DNA of 64,000 bases from NCBI GenBank assembly GCA_036269075.1, contig DATASX010000018.1, forward strand, positions 1 through 64,000, written 5' to 3'. A model generated the notes under the pieces. The model did not search any database. It saw only the letters and a list, made by a program, of their open reading frames with translations, and was not told where the DNA came from. Within the stretch, counting starts at the first letter, position 1. Each line of letters opens with the position of its first letter. This DNA is from Sporichthyaceae bacterium. Lineage in GTDB: Bacteria > Actinomycetota > Actinomycetes > Sporichthyales > Sporichthyaceae. This document shows, one piece after another, positions 51,962-61,236 of this stretch. The position numbers and the translations under genes are program-made.

Positions 51962-52951
51962 GTGGCCGAGGCCGAACTGGCCGATGCACTGCGCGGCTAC
52001 CTGGACCACCTGGCGATCGAACGAGGGCTGGCGGCAAACACCCTCACCTCCTACCGACGCGACCTGCTGCGTTACCGCGACGTGCTCGGCTCGCACGGGG
52101 TCGACCAGGTCACCGAGGTCACCCAGCACCACGTTGCCGACTTCCTGGTCCGGCTGCGCACCGGCGACGCCGACCACCCTGCCCTGGCCGCCAGTTCGGC
52201 GGCGCGTGCGGTGATTGCGGTCCGCGGCTTCCACCGGTTCGCCTTGCGCGAGGGACTGACCGAGACCGACCCGGCGCGACCGGTGCGTCCGCCGCGTCCG
52301 CCGCAGCGGCTGCCCAAGGCGATCTCGGTGACCGAGGTGACCGCGCTGATCGACGCTGCCGGCCAGGGCTCGCGGACCGAGCTCATGCTGCGCGACGTCG
52401 CCCTCGTCGAGGTTCTCTACGGCACCGGGGCCCGTATCTCCGAGGCCGTCGGGCTGGACCTCGAGTCGATCGACCTCGAATCGCGCACGGTGCTGCTGTC
52501 CGGCAAGGGCGGCAAGCAACGGTTGGTCCCGCTGGGCAGTTGTGCCCGCGCCGCGGTCGAGGCGTACCTGGTCCGGGCACGGCCCGCGCTGGTCGACAGC
52601 GCCCCGACCGGCACCGGCCCGATCGGCCGGCCACGGCGGACCACCGACCGGTGCAGCGCGCTGTTCCTGAACGCTCGTGGCGGCCGGCTGTCGCGGCAGA
52701 GCGCGTGGACCGCGCTGCGCGCCGCGGCCGAGGGCGCCGGGGTGCGCGCGGAGGTCTCGCCGCACACCATGCGGCACTCCTTCGCCACCCACCTGCTGGA
52801 GGGTGGCGCCGACGTCCGGGTCGTCCAGGAACTGCTCGGCCACGCCTCGGTGTCGACCACGCAGATCTACACGAAAGTCAGCGTCGAGCATCTGCGTGAG
52901 GTCTACGCGACCTCCCATCCGCGGGCTCGGGTCGTGCCTCCCGCCATCTGA
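51962..52951 (+). CDS. xerD: Site-specific tyrosine recombinase XerD
   Basis: With XerC it resolves chromosome dimers at dif. The 329-residue protein has an N-terminal SAM-like DNA-binding domain (about 5-95, '[20 protein letters not shown]') and a catalytic domain with the Arg of '[16 protein letters not shown]', the Lys in 'GKGGKQR', '[17 protein letters not shown]' (HxxR), '[15 protein letters not shown]' (His and nucleophile Tyr). GTG 51962 follows GGAGAGGAG. It is followed by parA and scpAB, the common actinobacterial order. Confidence 0.95.
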   Translation: MAEAELADALRGYLDHLAIERGLAANTLTSYRRDLLRYRDVLGSHGVDQVTEVTQHHVADFLVRLRTGDADHPALAASSAARAVIAVRGFHRFALREGLTETDPARPVRPPRPPQRLPKAISVTEVTALIDAAGQGSRTELMLRDVALVEVLYGTGARISEAVGLDLESIDLESRTVLLSGKGGKQRLVPLGSCARAAVEAYLVRARPALVDSAPTGTGPIGRPRRTTDRCSALFLNARGGRLSRQSAWTALRAAAEGAGVRAEVSPHTMRHSFATHLLEGGADVRVVQELLGHASVSTTQIYTKVSVEHLREVYATSHPRARVVPPAI

Positions 52952-53108
52952 ACATTCGGCACAAAAGACACTCTGGCCACTTCCACAACACATTCCGGAC
53001 CGGCTGTCAAGCACCGCGGCGACACGCCGCCGGATGAGCCGAGGAGCGGCGACGTGGTGCGCGATGGTGGGACCACAACCGCCGGTCGCGAGGGGAATGA
53101 GGCTCGCA

Positions 53109-54152
53109 ATGCAATCGCCGACCTACGGGTACGGATCGCAGCACGGTGCGACCGCTCGGGCGGACGAGGTCTTCCCACCGTTGCCCGGGCTCCGTGCCGA
53201 GGTGCCCAACGACCGCTGGGTCTCCACCGGTCGGATGGTCGAAAGGCCGGCCGCGTTCGTGCCCGAGCCGACCGCTCCCGCGCCGGTTCCCGAGGCAGGG
53301 GAGGTCGCGTCTGAGCCGGTCATCGGCCCGACCGGTCGCCCGTTGCCCGATTTCCCCCTGCCGGCGCCGATCACCACTCACGGCCCGGCCCGGGTCATCG
53401 CCATGTGCAACCAGAAGGGCGGCGTCGGGAAGACCACCTCGACGATCAATCTCGGTGCCGCGATCGCCGAGCACGGCCGCAAGGTGCTGCTCGTCGACTT
53501 CGACCCGCAGGGCTCGCTCGGCGTCGGCCTCGGGATCAACCCGCACGAGCTGGAGCTCTCGCTGTACAACCTGCTGCTCGACCGCAGCGTCAACATCCAG
53601 GACGTGCTGTTCCCGACGAACATGGCGAACGTCGACCTGTTGCCGTGCAACATCGACCTGTCTGCGGCTGAGGTGCAGCTGGTCTCCGAGGTTGCCCGTG
53701 AGCAGGCCCTGCAGCGGGCGTTGGCCCCGGTGCTGCCGGATTACGACTTCATCATCATCGACTGCCAGCCCTCGCTCGGTCTGCTGACCGTCAACGCACT
53801 GACCGCCGCGCAGGCCGTGATGGTCCCGTTGGAGTGTGAGTACTTCGCGCTGCGCGGCGTCGCGCTGCTGGCCGACACCATCGACAAGGTGCAGCAGCGG
53901 CTGAACCCCGGCCTGCGGCTCGAGGGCATCCTCGCGACGATGTACGACTCCCGCACGGTGCACGGCCGCGAGGTGCTGGCCAGGGTCGTGGAGGCGTTCG
54001 GCGACGCGGTCTTCCACACGGTGATCGGACGCACCGTCAGATTTCCGGAGACCACGGTGGTCGGCGAGCCGATCACCTCCTACGCCTCGACCTCGGCCGG
54101 CGCGAAGGCGTACCGGCAACTCGCACTGGAGGTCCTCGGCCGCTTGGGCTGA
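53109..54152 (+). CDS. ParA/Soj-type ATPase
   Basis: A 347-residue ATPase with an N-terminal Pro/Ala/Val-rich extension of about 90 residues, then a MinD/ParA domain: deviant Walker A 'CNQKGGVGKTTSTINLGAAI', 'VLLVDFDPQGSLGVGLGI', 'DFIIIDCQPSLGLLTVNAL' and 'VPLECEYFALRGVALLADTI'. ParA proteins act on chromosome or plasmid segregation; this one, between xerD and scpA, is the conserved actinobacterial orphan without an adjacent ParB. ATG 53109 is preceded by GAGG; ATG 53097 is an in-frame alternative. Confidence 0.9.
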   Translation: MQSPTYGYGSQHGATARADEVFPPLPGLRAEVPNDRWVSTGRMVERPAAFVPEPTAPAPVPEAGEVASEPVIGPTGRPLPDFPLPAPITTHGPARVIAMCNQKGGVGKTTSTINLGAAIAEHGRKVLLVDFDPQGSLGVGLGINPHELELSLYNLLLDRSVNIQDVLFPTNMANVDLLPCNIDLSAAEVQLVSEVAREQALQRALAPVLPDYDFIIIDCQPSLGLLTVNALTAAQAVMVPLECEYFALRGVALLADTIDKVQQRLNPGLRLEGILATMYDSRTVHGREVLARVVEAFGDAVFHTVIGRTVRFPETTVVGEPITSYASTSAGAKAYRQLALEVLGRLG

Positions 54153-54200
54153 GCCGGTGCGGGCCGTCGTCTGCGGTGCCAGGCATCCCCTGAGGTCGGT

Positions 54201-54206
54201 TAGGGT
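54201..54206 (+). promoter_or_regulatory. -10 box for a leaderless scpA message
   Basis: TAGGGT at 54201-54206 precedes tandem GTG codons at 54210 and 54213, matching a transcript that starts at or next to the second GTG. No ribosome-binding site precedes the start. Confidence 0.45.
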
Positions 54207-54209
54207 TCG

Positions 54210-55142
54210 GTGGTGAGCGCGCCGGTCGTCGAGGCACCCGAGGTCGCTGCGACGGAGGTGCGCAGCACTGCTTTCCACGTCCAGCTGCCGATGTTCGAGG
54301 GTCCGTTCGACCTGCTGCTCGGCCTGATCGCCAAGCACAAGCTCGACATCACGGAGGTCGCGCTGGCGACCGTCACCGACGACTTCATCGGCTACATCCG
54401 CGGTTACGGCAGCGACTGGGACCTCGACGTGGCCAGCGAGTTCCTGGTCGTCGCGGCCACGCTGCTGGACCTCAAGGCCGCCCGCCTGCTGCCGGCCGGC
54501 GAGGTCGAGGACGACGAGGACCTGGCACTGCTGGAGGCCCGTGACCTGCTGTTCGCCCGCCTGTTGCAGTACCGGGCCTACAAGCAGGTGGCCGCGATCT
54601 TCGCCCAGCGGATCACGGCGGAGGAGCGCTACCACGCCCGTTCGGTGGCGCTCGAGGAGCCGTTCGCGCAGCTACTGCCTGAGGTACTGATCGGGCTGGG
54701 ACCGGAGCAGTTCGCCGCGCTGGCCGCGCGGGCGATGACCCCGCGGCCGGCACCGCCCGGCATCTCGGTCGCCCACCTGCACGCACCGACCGTCAGCGTC
54801 CGTGAGCAGGTCGGGGTGCTGGTGGGGCGACTGCGGGTGACGGGCCGCTCGACGTTCCGTGAGCTGATCGCCGACTGCCCGGACACGCTTACCGTGGTGG
54901 CCCGGTTCCTCGGGTTGCTCGAGCTGTTCCGGGCGGCCGATGTCAGCTTCGAGCAGGAGAGCCCGTTCGCCGAGCTGCACGTGCAGTGGACGGGCGGCGG
55001 CGACGGCGAGATCGCGATCAGCGACGAGTTCGACGCGGTGCCGGAGGAGCCGGCCGCGGCGCCGGAAGCGGAACTGGCCGGGGACGACGAGCCCGTGAAC
55101 GACGAGCCCATGAACGACGACGACGGCGAGGCACAGTCATGA
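54210..55142 (+). CDS. scpA: Segregation and condensation protein A
   Basis: The kleisin subunit of the SMC-ScpAB condensin. The 310 residues have the ScpA N-terminal 'FEGPFDLLLGLIAKHKLDIT', 'FLVVAATLLDLKAARLLPA' helices that contact the SMC neck and a C-terminal winged-helix 'VGVLVGRLRVTGRSTFRELI'. The acidic tail (about 265-310) is variable. GTG 54210 is used; GTG 54213 is equally possible. A spacer of 172 bases with a repeat separates it from scpB, wider than usual for this pair. Confidence 0.93.
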   Translation: MVSAPVVEAPEVAATEVRSTAFHVQLPMFEGPFDLLLGLIAKHKLDITEVALATVTDDFIGYIRGYGSDWDLDVASEFLVVAATLLDLKAARLLPAGEVEDDEDLALLEARDLLFARLLQYRAYKQVAAIFAQRITAEERYHARSVALEEPFAQLLPEVLIGLGPEQFAALAARAMTPRPAPPGISVAHLHAPTVSVREQVGVLVGRLRVTGRSTFRELIADCPDTLTVVARFLGLLELFRAADVSFEQESPFAELHVQWTGGGDGEIAISDEFDAVPEEPAAAPEAELAGDDEPVNDEPMNDDDGEAQS

Positions 55143-55314
55143 GTGAGCGCAGCGAGCGAATCAATCAACACAGCGTTCCCGTGTTCCCTGCGGTCAACAG
55201 GCTCAATCGGCTCGGGAACGCTCGACGGCTCGCAGGCTCGCTGCCGGCGCTCCGCGCGCCTCAATCGCCTGTGCCTCATCGGTCGAGCGAGCGAGGAACG
55301 AGCGAGGTCGGCCG
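55143..55314. repeat. Intergenic repeat element between scpA and scpB
   Basis: The scpA stop runs directly into GAGCGCAGCGAGCG, and the spacer ends with GAGCGAGGAACGAGCGAGG (55289-55307). The 19-base core is identical to 27806-27824 between argD and argF. Similar sequences are frequent between actinobacterial genes. The spacer has short internal repeats (CTCGC/CGCTCG runs) and is not coding as far as I can tell. Confidence 0.6.
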
Positions 55315-55956
55315 ATGAGTGGTTCGGTGATCGACGAGGTGCTGTTCGGCTCCCGGGCGGTCGTCGCGGTCGACGAGCCCGCGCCGAGCGACGCGGCGGA
55401 CGGTCTGCCGGCCTTGCGCTGCGCGGTCGAGGCCGTGCTGCTGGTGGTCGACAGCCCGGTCACCGAGGTCGCGCTGGCGCAGGCCTGCGAGTGCGGGCCG
55501 GGTCAGGTCCTCGACGTGCTCACCGCCCTGGCTGCGGAGTACGCGGCGGGCAACCGCGGCATGACGCTGCGTCAGGTCAGCGGCGGGTGGCGCTTGTACT
55601 CGAACGCGGCGTGCGCCGAGATCGTCGAACGCTTCGTGCGTGACGGGCAGCAGGCTCGGTTGACTCAGGCTGCGTTGGAGACCCTTGCGGTCGTCGCGTA
55701 CCGGCAGCCGGTCAGCCGGTCGCGCGTCTCGGCGGTGCGCGGGGTCAACGTCGACGGCGTCATGCGCACCCTGCTGGCCCGCGGACTGGTGCAGGAGGCC
55801 GGGACCGACTCGGAGTTCGGCGCGATGCAGTACCGGACGACGTCGTACTTCCTGGATCGGTTGGGTTTGAACAGCCTCGACGACCTGCCGGAGTTGGCGC
55901 CGTTCCTGCCCGAGATCGCCGCCCTCGAGGGCGACACCGAACTTCCGGCCAACTGA
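55315..55956 (+). CDS. scpB: Segregation and condensation protein B
   Basis: The second ScpAB subunit of bacterial condensin. The 213 residues contain two winged-helix domains with 'LRCAVEAVLLVVDSPVTEV', 'GMTLRQVSGGWRLYSNAA', 'LTQAALETLAVVAYRQPVSR' and 'RGLVQEAGTDSEFGAMQYRT'. ATG 55315 begins right after the repeat spacer. It is followed by rluB with a one-base gap. Confidence 0.94.
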   Translation: MSGSVIDEVLFGSRAVVAVDEPAPSDAADGLPALRCAVEAVLLVVDSPVTEVALAQACECGPGQVLDVLTALAAEYAAGNRGMTLRQVSGGWRLYSNAACAEIVERFVRDGQQARLTQAALETLAVVAYRQPVSRSRVSAVRGVNVDGVMRTLLARGLVQEAGTDSEFGAMQYRTTSYFLDRLGLNSLDDLPELAPFLPEIAALEGDTELPAN

Positions 55957-55957
55957 C

Positions 55958-56752
55958 ATGCAATCCGACATGCAATCTGACGAATCGTCAGGCATCCGCC
56001 TGCAGAAGGTTCTGGCCGTAGCCGGCCTCGGCAGCCGCCGCGCCTGCGAGGAGATGATCGCGGCCGGCCGCGTCGAGGTCGACGGGAAACTGGTCACCGG
56101 GCAGGGAATGCGGGTCGATCCCGACCAGGTCCGGATCCGGGTGGACGGCCTGGTGGTCTCGACCCGGACCGACGCGGTGTATCTGCTGCTGAACAAGCCG
56201 CGTGGGGTCGTGAGCACGATGAGCGACCCCGAGGGCCGGCCCTGCATCGGCGACTATCTGATGGATCGGAACGACCGGCTCTTCCACGTCGGGCGGCTGG
56301 ACACCGACACCGAGGGGCTGCTGCTGCTGACCAACGACGGGGACCTGACCCACCGGCTCACCCATCCCTCGTTCGGCGTCCCGAAGACCTACATCGCCGA
56401 GGTCCCCGGACCGATCGCCCGCGATCTGGGAAAGACGCTGCGGCGCGGCCTCGAGCTCGAGGACGGCCTCGTCAAGATCGACGGCTTCCGCCTGCTGGAC
56501 CTGCACCACGGCCGGGCCGTCGTGCAGGTGACCATCCACGAGGGCCGCAAGCACATCGTCCGCCGCCTCCTGGAGGCCGCCGGCCACCCGGTCAGTCGGC
56601 TGGTCCGCACCGAGATCGGCCCGCTGACCACCGGGAACCTGGCTCCTGGCCGCCTACGCCACCTGACCTCCCACGAGGTCTCGGCGCTGTACACCGCCTC
56701 CGAGGCCGCCTCGAAACCGAAGAAGAAAAGGGTGGCCCGCAAGATGCCTTAG
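55958..56752 (+). CDS. rluB: RluB-type 23S rRNA pseudouridine synthase
   Basis: It forms pseudouridine in 23S rRNA. The 264 residues begin with a 12-bp coding repeat (MQSD twice, 55957-55980), then an S4 domain ('RLQKVLAVAGLGSRRACEEM') and the RsuA/RluB catalytic core 'GRLDTDTEGLLLLTNDG', whose Asp is the nucleophile, plus 'VVQVTIHEGRKHIVRRLLEA'. The tail is basic (KPKKKR). The RluB/RsuA target position is inferred from the S4-containing length and its place after scpB. ATG 55970 is an alternative start. Confidence 0.9.
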   Translation: MQSDMQSDESSGIRLQKVLAVAGLGSRRACEEMIAAGRVEVDGKLVTGQGMRVDPDQVRIRVDGLVVSTRTDAVYLLLNKPRGVVSTMSDPEGRPCIGDYLMDRNDRLFHVGRLDTDTEGLLLLTNDGDLTHRLTHPSFGVPKTYIAEVPGPIARDLGKTLRRGLELEDGLVKIDGFRLLDLHHGRAVVQVTIHEGRKHIVRRLLEAAGHPVSRLVRTEIGPLTTGNLAPGRLRHLTSHEVSALYTASEAASKPKKKRVARKMP

Positions 56753-56780
56753 GGTGTCCGCCGACGGACGGGAGGAACCG

Positions 56781-57143
56781 GTGGCGGTACGGGCGATCCG
56801 CGGGGCGGTCCAGTTGGACTCCGACGAGCGCGAGCACATGCTCGCCTCGGTGACGGAGTTGATCTCGGCGATCCTGCAGCGCAACAGTCTCGCCGTCGAC
56901 GACCTGATCAGCATCGTGTTCACGGCCACGCCGGACCTGCACTGCGAGTTCCCCGCGGTCGGGGCCCGCGACCTGGGCATCACGGACGTGCCGCTGCTGT
57001 GCGCCCAGGAGATCGACGTGGCCGGCGCGATGCCGCGGGTGGTCCGGATCCTGGCCCACGTCGAGACCGACCTGGCCAAGTCCGCGGTCGCGCACGTCTA
57101 CCTGCGCGGCGCGGTCGCCCTGCGCAAGGACATCGCACAGTGA
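56781..57143 (+). CDS. aroH: Chorismate mutase, AroH type
   Basis: It converts chorismate to prephenate, the branch toward Phe and Tyr. A 120-residue monofunctional AroH: 'VRAIRGAVQLDSDEREHMLA', 'VFTATPDLHCEFPAVGARDL', 'VPLLCAQEIDVAGAMPRVVR' and 'AVAHVYLRGAVALRKDIA', with the active-site Arg, Glu and Arg visible. GTG 56781 has GGAGG at 56771-56775 and matches the family start; the open frame reaches GTG 56754. It lies just before tyrA, the next enzyme. Confidence 0.95.
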   Translation: MAVRAIRGAVQLDSDEREHMLASVTELISAILQRNSLAVDDLISIVFTATPDLHCEFPAVGARDLGITDVPLLCAQEIDVAGAMPRVVRILAHVETDLAKSAVAHVYLRGAVALRKDIAQ

Positions 57144-57150
57144 CGCACCG

Positions 57151-58245
57151 GTGAGCGGCGACCGGCTGGAATCCGCTCTCGTCGTCGGCTCGGGGCTGAT
57201 GGGCACGTCGGTGGCCATGGTCCTGCGGGCGAACGGGGTCGTGGTGCACCTGGACGACCGCGACCGGGCGACGGTGGAACTGGCCGTCGCGCTGGGGGCC
57301 GGGGAGCCGCGGACCCGCTCGACCCCGCGCGTGGATCTGGCGATCATCGCGGTTCCGCCGGCTTCGGTGGCCGTGGTGCTGGCCGAGCTGCAACGGCAGG
57401 ACGTCGCGGCCGCGTACACCGACCTGGCCAGCACCAAGGGCGCGGCCCAGCGTGCGGTGGACACGATCGCCGACCCGACCACCTTCGTGGGTGGGCACCC
57501 GTTGGCCGGACGGGAGCTGTCCGGTCCCGGCGCGGCGCGGGCCGACCTGTTCACCGGCCGGCCCTGGGTGCTGACGCCCTCAGTCCGGACCGACCCGGCG
57601 GCCCTGGCCCGGGCGACCGCGCTGGTCGAGCTCTGCGAGGCCATCCCGGTCCTGATGGACCCCCACACCCATGACCTCGCCGTCGCGCTGGTCTCGCACA
57701 CCCCGCAGGTGCTGGCCAGCCTGGTCGCCGCCCGGTTGGTCGACGCCGACCCGGACGCCGTCGGCCTGGCCGGGCAGGGCCTGCTCGACGTCACCCGCAT
57801 CGCGGCCTCGGACCCGCGGCTGTGGACGGACATCCTGGCCAGCAACGCCACCGCGGTCGCCGACGTGCTCGCGGCCGTCGCCGCCGACCTCGACGACGTC
57901 GTCCGCGCACTGCGCGCGGTGGCCACCGACCCGGCCGACCCGGAAGCCCTCGAGCCGGTGACGGCCGCACTGCGGGCGGGCAACGAGGGCCGGGCCCAGC
58001 TGCCCGGAAAGCACGGCCAACCGCCCGCGCGGTGGACCCCGGTCCCGGTGCTCGTCCCGGACGAACCGGGCGAGCTGGCCCGCCTGCTCGCCGACGTGGG
58101 CCGCTCCGGGATCAACCTGGAGGACATGCGGATCGAGCACTCGCCCGGGCAGGCGGTCGGCCTGGTGGAGCTCGCGGTCCGGCCGCCGAACGCCGCGGAA
58201 CTGGTCGCCCAACTGCGCGCCCTCGGCTGGATCGTCCACTGGTGA
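57151..58245 (+). CDS. tyrA: Prephenate dehydrogenase
   Basis: It oxidises prephenate to hydroxyphenylpyruvate for tyrosine. The 364 residues start with the NAD Rossmann 'LVVGSGLMGTSVAMVLRANG'. Then come 'YTDLASTKGAAQRAV', 'VGGHPLAGRELSGPGAARAD' (catalytic His), the helical dimerisation domain and a C-terminal ACT-like domain (about 290-364, 'PVPVLVPDEPGELARLLADV') for feedback control. GTG 57151 lies seven bases after aroH, so the two Tyr-pathway genes are coupled. Confidence 0.94.
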   Translation: MSGDRLESALVVGSGLMGTSVAMVLRANGVVVHLDDRDRATVELAVALGAGEPRTRSTPRVDLAIIAVPPASVAVVLAELQRQDVAAAYTDLASTKGAAQRAVDTIADPTTFVGGHPLAGRELSGPGAARADLFTGRPWVLTPSVRTDPAALARATALVELCEAIPVLMDPHTHDLAVALVSHTPQVLASLVAARLVDADPDAVGLAGQGLLDVTRIAASDPRLWTDILASNATAVADVLAAVAADLDDVVRALRAVATDPADPEALEPVTAALRAGNEGRAQLPGKHGQPPARWTPVPVLVPDEPGELARLLADVGRSGINLEDMRIEHSPGQAVGLVELAVRPPNAAELVAQLRALGWIVHW

Positions 58246-58256
58246 CGCAGCCCCGT

Positions 58257-58262
58257 TAGGAT
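58257..58262 (+). promoter_or_regulatory. Possible -10 box for cmk-der
   Basis: TAGGAT at 58257-58262 is a good actinobacterial -10 in the 156-base gap after tyrA, flanked by CCCC and GGGG. It would leave a leader of about 130 bases before cmk. No good -35 is visible. Confidence 0.35.
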
Positions 58263-58401
58263 GGGGTGACCGGCCGACCGGCGGTCACAGTGTAATTCTT
58301 CACCGATGCACGCTTCGGTAGGCAAGTGACAGGTCTGAAGGCTCTGTCTTTCCGCCTACCTGCGCGTGCACCGGCGACACCCAGGCCCAGGAGTTCGCAC
58401 C

Positions 58402-59142
58402 GTGGAGTCGTGTCCCGCGCCGGAGGCGACGACCCTCGTCGTCGCGCTGGACGGACCCTCCGGATCGGGCAAGTCCACCGTCGCGCGTGCGGTCGCAACC
58501 GCGCTCGGCGTGCGCTACCTGGACACCGGTGCGATGTACCGGGCGATGACCTGGTGGATGCTCCAGGCCGGCATCGACGTCGCCGACGCCGAAGCAGTCG
58601 CCGCAGCCGCCGAGGCGCCCTCGATCTGCTCGGGCACCGACCCGGCGCAACCCACGATCACCGTCGACGGCGCCGACGTCGCCGAGCCGATCCGCGGTCC
58701 GGAGGTCACCGCGGCGGTAAGCCTGGTAAGCGCCGTGCCAGCCGTGCGTACCCGACTGGTGGCCATGCAGCAGGCGATCATCGCCCGCTGCCGCGCCGAC
58801 GACGGCGGGATCGTGGTCGAGGGCCGCGACATCGGCACGGTCGTCGCCCCGGACGCGTGCGTCAAGGTCTTCCTCACCGCCTCGATCGACGCCCGTGCCG
58901 ACCGTCGGGCGACCGAGATCAACTCCGCCGCCGCAGCCGCTGTCAGCGTCGAGTCGACCCGCGCCGACCTCGCCCGGCGCGACCGGATCGATTCCACCCG
59001 CGCCGCCGCACCTCTGCTGCAGGCCGCCGACGCGGTGGCGATCGACACCACCTCCCTGAACCTCGCCCAGGTCGTCTCGGCCGTGGTCGCGCAGGTCGCG
59101 GCGGTGCGGCCGATGCCCGTCGCCCCGGATCTGGCGCACTGA
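58402..59142 (+). CDS. cmk: Cytidylate kinase
   Basis: It phosphorylates CMP and dCMP. The 246 residues contain Walker A '[18 protein letters not shown]', '[18 protein letters not shown]', the CMP-binding '[20 protein letters not shown]' and the lid '[13 protein letters not shown]'. The start GTG 58402 has AGGAG at 58389-58393; GTG 58366 would add 12 residues without a better site. The stop lies two bases before the der start, so the pair is coupled, as usual. Confidence 0.95.
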   Translation: MESCPAPEATTLVVALDGPSGSGKSTVARAVATALGVRYLDTGAMYRAMTWWMLQAGIDVADAEAVAAAAEAPSICSGTDPAQPTITVDGADVAEPIRGPEVTAAVSLVSAVPAVRTRLVAMQQAIIARCRADDGGIVVEGRDIGTVVAPDACVKVFLTASIDARADRRATEINSAAAAAVSVESTRADLARRDRIDSTRAAAPLLQAADAVAIDTTSLNLAQVVSAVVAQVAAVRPMPVAPDLAH

Positions 59143-59144
59143 TC

Positions 59145-60551
59145 GTGGAATCCCTCGACCACCTCGACGAGGACCTCGCGGACGCCGACTTCGACGGCAA
59201 GTTCCCGGAGGGCCTCGACGACGATGCCCCCGCCGAGGCGCTGCCGGTGCTGGCCGTCGTGGGTCGGCCGAACGTCGGCAAGTCCACGCTGGTCAACCGG
59301 TTCATCGGTCGCCGGGAGGCCGTCACTGAGGACGTGCCGGGGGTGACCCGCGACCGGGTCTTCTACGACGCCTCGTGGGCCGGCCGCCGGTTCACCGTCG
59401 TCGACACCGGCGGGTGGGACCCGGACGGCGAGGGCCTGCGGGCCTCGATCACCGCCCAGGCCGAACTCGCGGTCGCGGCGGCTGATGCGGTGCTGTTCGT
59501 GGTCGACGCGACCGTCGGCGCGACCGACCACGACGAGGCCGTCGTTCGCATCCTGCGCAGCTCCGGCAAGCCGGTGGTCCTGGCTGCCAACAAGGTCGAC
59601 GGGCCTTCGGCCGAGGCCGACGCCGCGATGCTCTGGTCGCTGGGCCTGGGGGAGCCGTACCCGGTCTCGGCGTTGCACGGCCGCGGTTCCGGCGACCTGC
59701 TCGACGCGGTGCTCGAGGCGCTGCCGGAGACCCCGGCCGAGACCACCGCACCGGTGGGCGGCCCGCGCCGCGTCGCGCTGCTCGGCAAGCCGAACGTCGG
59801 CAAGTCCTCGCTGCTGAACAAGCTGGCCGGGGCCAACCGCGTGGTGGTCGACGCGGTCGCCGGCACCACCGTCGACCCGGTCGACGAGCTCATCGAACTG
59901 GGCGGGAAGACCTGGCGGTTCGTCGACACCGCGGGCATCCGGCGCAAGGTCGCGACCGCGTCCGGCCACGAGTACTTCGCCAGCCTGCGCACCGCCGCGG
60001 CCCTCGACGCCGCCGAGGTCGCCGTCGTGCTGATCGACGCGCACGAGACGTTGTCCGAGCAGGACACCCGGATCATCTCGATGGTCGTCGACGCCGGCCG
60101 GGCGCTGGTCATCGCCTACAACAAGTGGGACCTGCTCGACGAGGAACGCCATTACTACCTCGAGCGCGAGATCGAGACCGAGCTGGTGCGCGTGCCCTGG
60201 GCGCCCCGGGTCAACATCGCCGCCCGTACCGGGCGCCACGTGGACAAGCTGGTCCCGGCGTTGGAGACCGCGCTTGCGTCGTGGGACCAGCGGATCCCGA
60301 CGGCCAGGCTGAACGCGTTCATCGGAACCCTGGTCGCCGCCCACCCGCACCCGATCCGCGGCGGCAAGCAGCCGCGCATCCTCTTCGCCACCCAGGCGGC
60401 GGCGCGCCCGCCCCGGTTCGTGCTGTTCGCGTCGGGGTTCCTGGAGGCCGGCTACCGGCGTTTCGTGGAGCGCCGGCTGCGTGAGGAGTTCGGCTTCGTC
60501 GGCACCCCGATCGACATCTCGGTCAAGGTGAGGGAGAAGCGCAAGCGCTGA
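59145..60551 (+). CDS. der: Ribosome-assembly GTPase Der (EngA)
   Basis: A double-GTPase needed for 50S maturation. The 468 residues carry an acidic N-terminal extension (about 1-35) and G1 of the first domain '[16 protein letters not shown]', G3 '[10 protein letters not shown]' and G4 'LAANKVDG'. The second G domain has '[18 protein letters not shown]', '[10 protein letters not shown]' and 'IAYNKWDLL'. The C-terminal KH-like domain (about 370-468) binds RNA. The start GTG 59145 follows the cmk stop by two bases. Confidence 0.96.
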   Translation: MESLDHLDEDLADADFDGKFPEGLDDDAPAEALPVLAVVGRPNVGKSTLVNRFIGRREAVTEDVPGVTRDRVFYDASWAGRRFTVVDTGGWDPDGEGLRASITAQAELAVAAADAVLFVVDATVGATDHDEAVVRILRSSGKPVVLAANKVDGPSAEADAAMLWSLGLGEPYPVSALHGRGSGDLLDAVLEALPETPAETTAPVGGPRRVALLGKPNVGKSSLLNKLAGANRVVVDAVAGTTVDPVDELIELGGKTWRFVDTAGIRRKVATASGHEYFASLRTAAALDAAEVAVVLIDAHETLSEQDTRIISMVVDAGRALVIAYNKWDLLDEERHYYLEREIETELVRVPWAPRVNIAARTGRHVDKLVPALETALASWDQRIPTARLNAFIGTLVAAHPHPIRGGKQPRILFATQAAARPPRFVLFASGFLEAGYRRFVERRLREEFGFVGTPIDISVKVREKRKR

Positions 60552-60574
60552 CACGAACGGCAGCTCGCGTGCGG

Positions 60575-60580
60575 TAGGGT
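60575..60580 (+). promoter_or_regulatory. Possible -10 box for tRNA-Pro
   Basis: TAGGGT at 60575-60580, 38 bases before the tRNA, is the only -10-like element in the gap after der. The best -35-like TGACAC (60549-60554) is at 20 bases, a poor spacing. Confidence 0.4.
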
Positions 60581-60617
60581 CAACCCCGCCCGTTCCGCCG
60601 GGTGACTGCACGGAATA

Positions 60618-60691
60618 CGGGCTGTAGCGCAGTTTGGTAGCGCACCTGACTGGGGGTCAGGGGGTCGTCGGTTCAAATCCGGCCAGCCCGA
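60618..60691 (+). tRNA. tRNA-Pro (anticodon GGG)
   Basis: It folds as a complete cloverleaf of 74 bases. The acceptor stem pairs CGGGCTG (60618-60624) with CAGCCCG (60684-60690) and leaves discriminator A 60691. The anticodon stem is CCTGA/TCAGG (60645-60649, 60657-60661) with loop CTGGGGG, giving anticodon GGG at 60652-60654, read as Pro. The T arm contains GGTTCAAATCC. CCA is not encoded. It lies 66 bases after der and is probably transcribed on its own. Confidence 0.97.
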
Positions 60692-60783
60692 CAGAGACAA
60701 TGCAGGTGAAGCTGGTTCCCTTCTCCCCGATGGGCCGCCTCGGTCGTTTCTGACTGCCTCGCCGCCGTTGTTCGGTCGATCGG

Positions 60784-61236
60784 TCAGGCGCGCGTAACTC
60801 CCGCGGCGTTGAGTCGGGCGGCGAATTCCGCTGCGGCGGCCAGCTCGACCGCGAGTTGCCGTGCTACCTCCGGTGACATCCGGTTGTACGCGAGCAGATC
60901 GGAGTCCTCGTCGAGGTTGACCTCGACCGGGCCCTGCCTGTCCGGTACATCATTGCGGGAGACATATACCCGCGCCGTCCCGCCGCCTGTGCGCAGCGTT
61001 CCGAACCCAGGGCCCGTGTCGCTGGCGTGGTACGCGCCGTGAATCACGTGAACGCCTTCGAGATCCCAGGAGTCGACGCAATAGCGGGCCAAGTCTCCAC
61101 GACCGCACCAGGCAGGGCAGCTCGGGAGGCCGACCGCCAATACGTCGGACTCGCTGAGTACGCCGCCGTTCCCGGACAGGAGCGCGGAGTCGGCCGGCAG
61201 GAGTGAGTGGTTCGGCTGCGGCCCGGAGTGCTCCAT
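60784..61236 (-). CDS. Small DUF6907-like protein with Cys/His cluster
   Basis: A 150-residue cytoplasmic protein. The centre has 'LPSCPAWCGRGDLARYCVDS' (three Cys) and 'GVHVIHGAYHASDTGP' (His residues), a plausible metal site. The C-terminal half has 'VEVNLDEDSDLLAYNRMSPE' and a helical end. This CPxWC...H pattern resembles the actinobacterial DUF6907 family; the match is from memory and not certain. ATG 61236 is preceded by GAGG six bases upstream. It is divergent from the serine hydrolase over a 559-base spacer. Confidence 0.6.
   Translation of the reverse strand: MEHSGPQPNHSLLPADSALLSGNGGVLSESDVLAVGLPSCPAWCGRGDLARYCVDSWDLEGVHVIHGAYHASDTGPGFGTLRTGGGTARVYVSRNDVPDRQGPVEVNLDEDSDLLAYNRMSPEVARQLAVELAAAAEFAARLNAAGVTRA

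Noticed and set aside
55143-55318. A coding frame starting MSERSERINQH after scpA
   Set aside because: The peptide arises from a common actinobacterial intergenic repeat and has no ribosome-binding site or domain.
60452-60700. A minus-strand open frame over the tRNA, with a product containing WPDLNRRPPDPQSGALP
   Set aside because: This is the well-known spurious translation of the complement of tRNA-Pro; the cloverleaf explains the bases.
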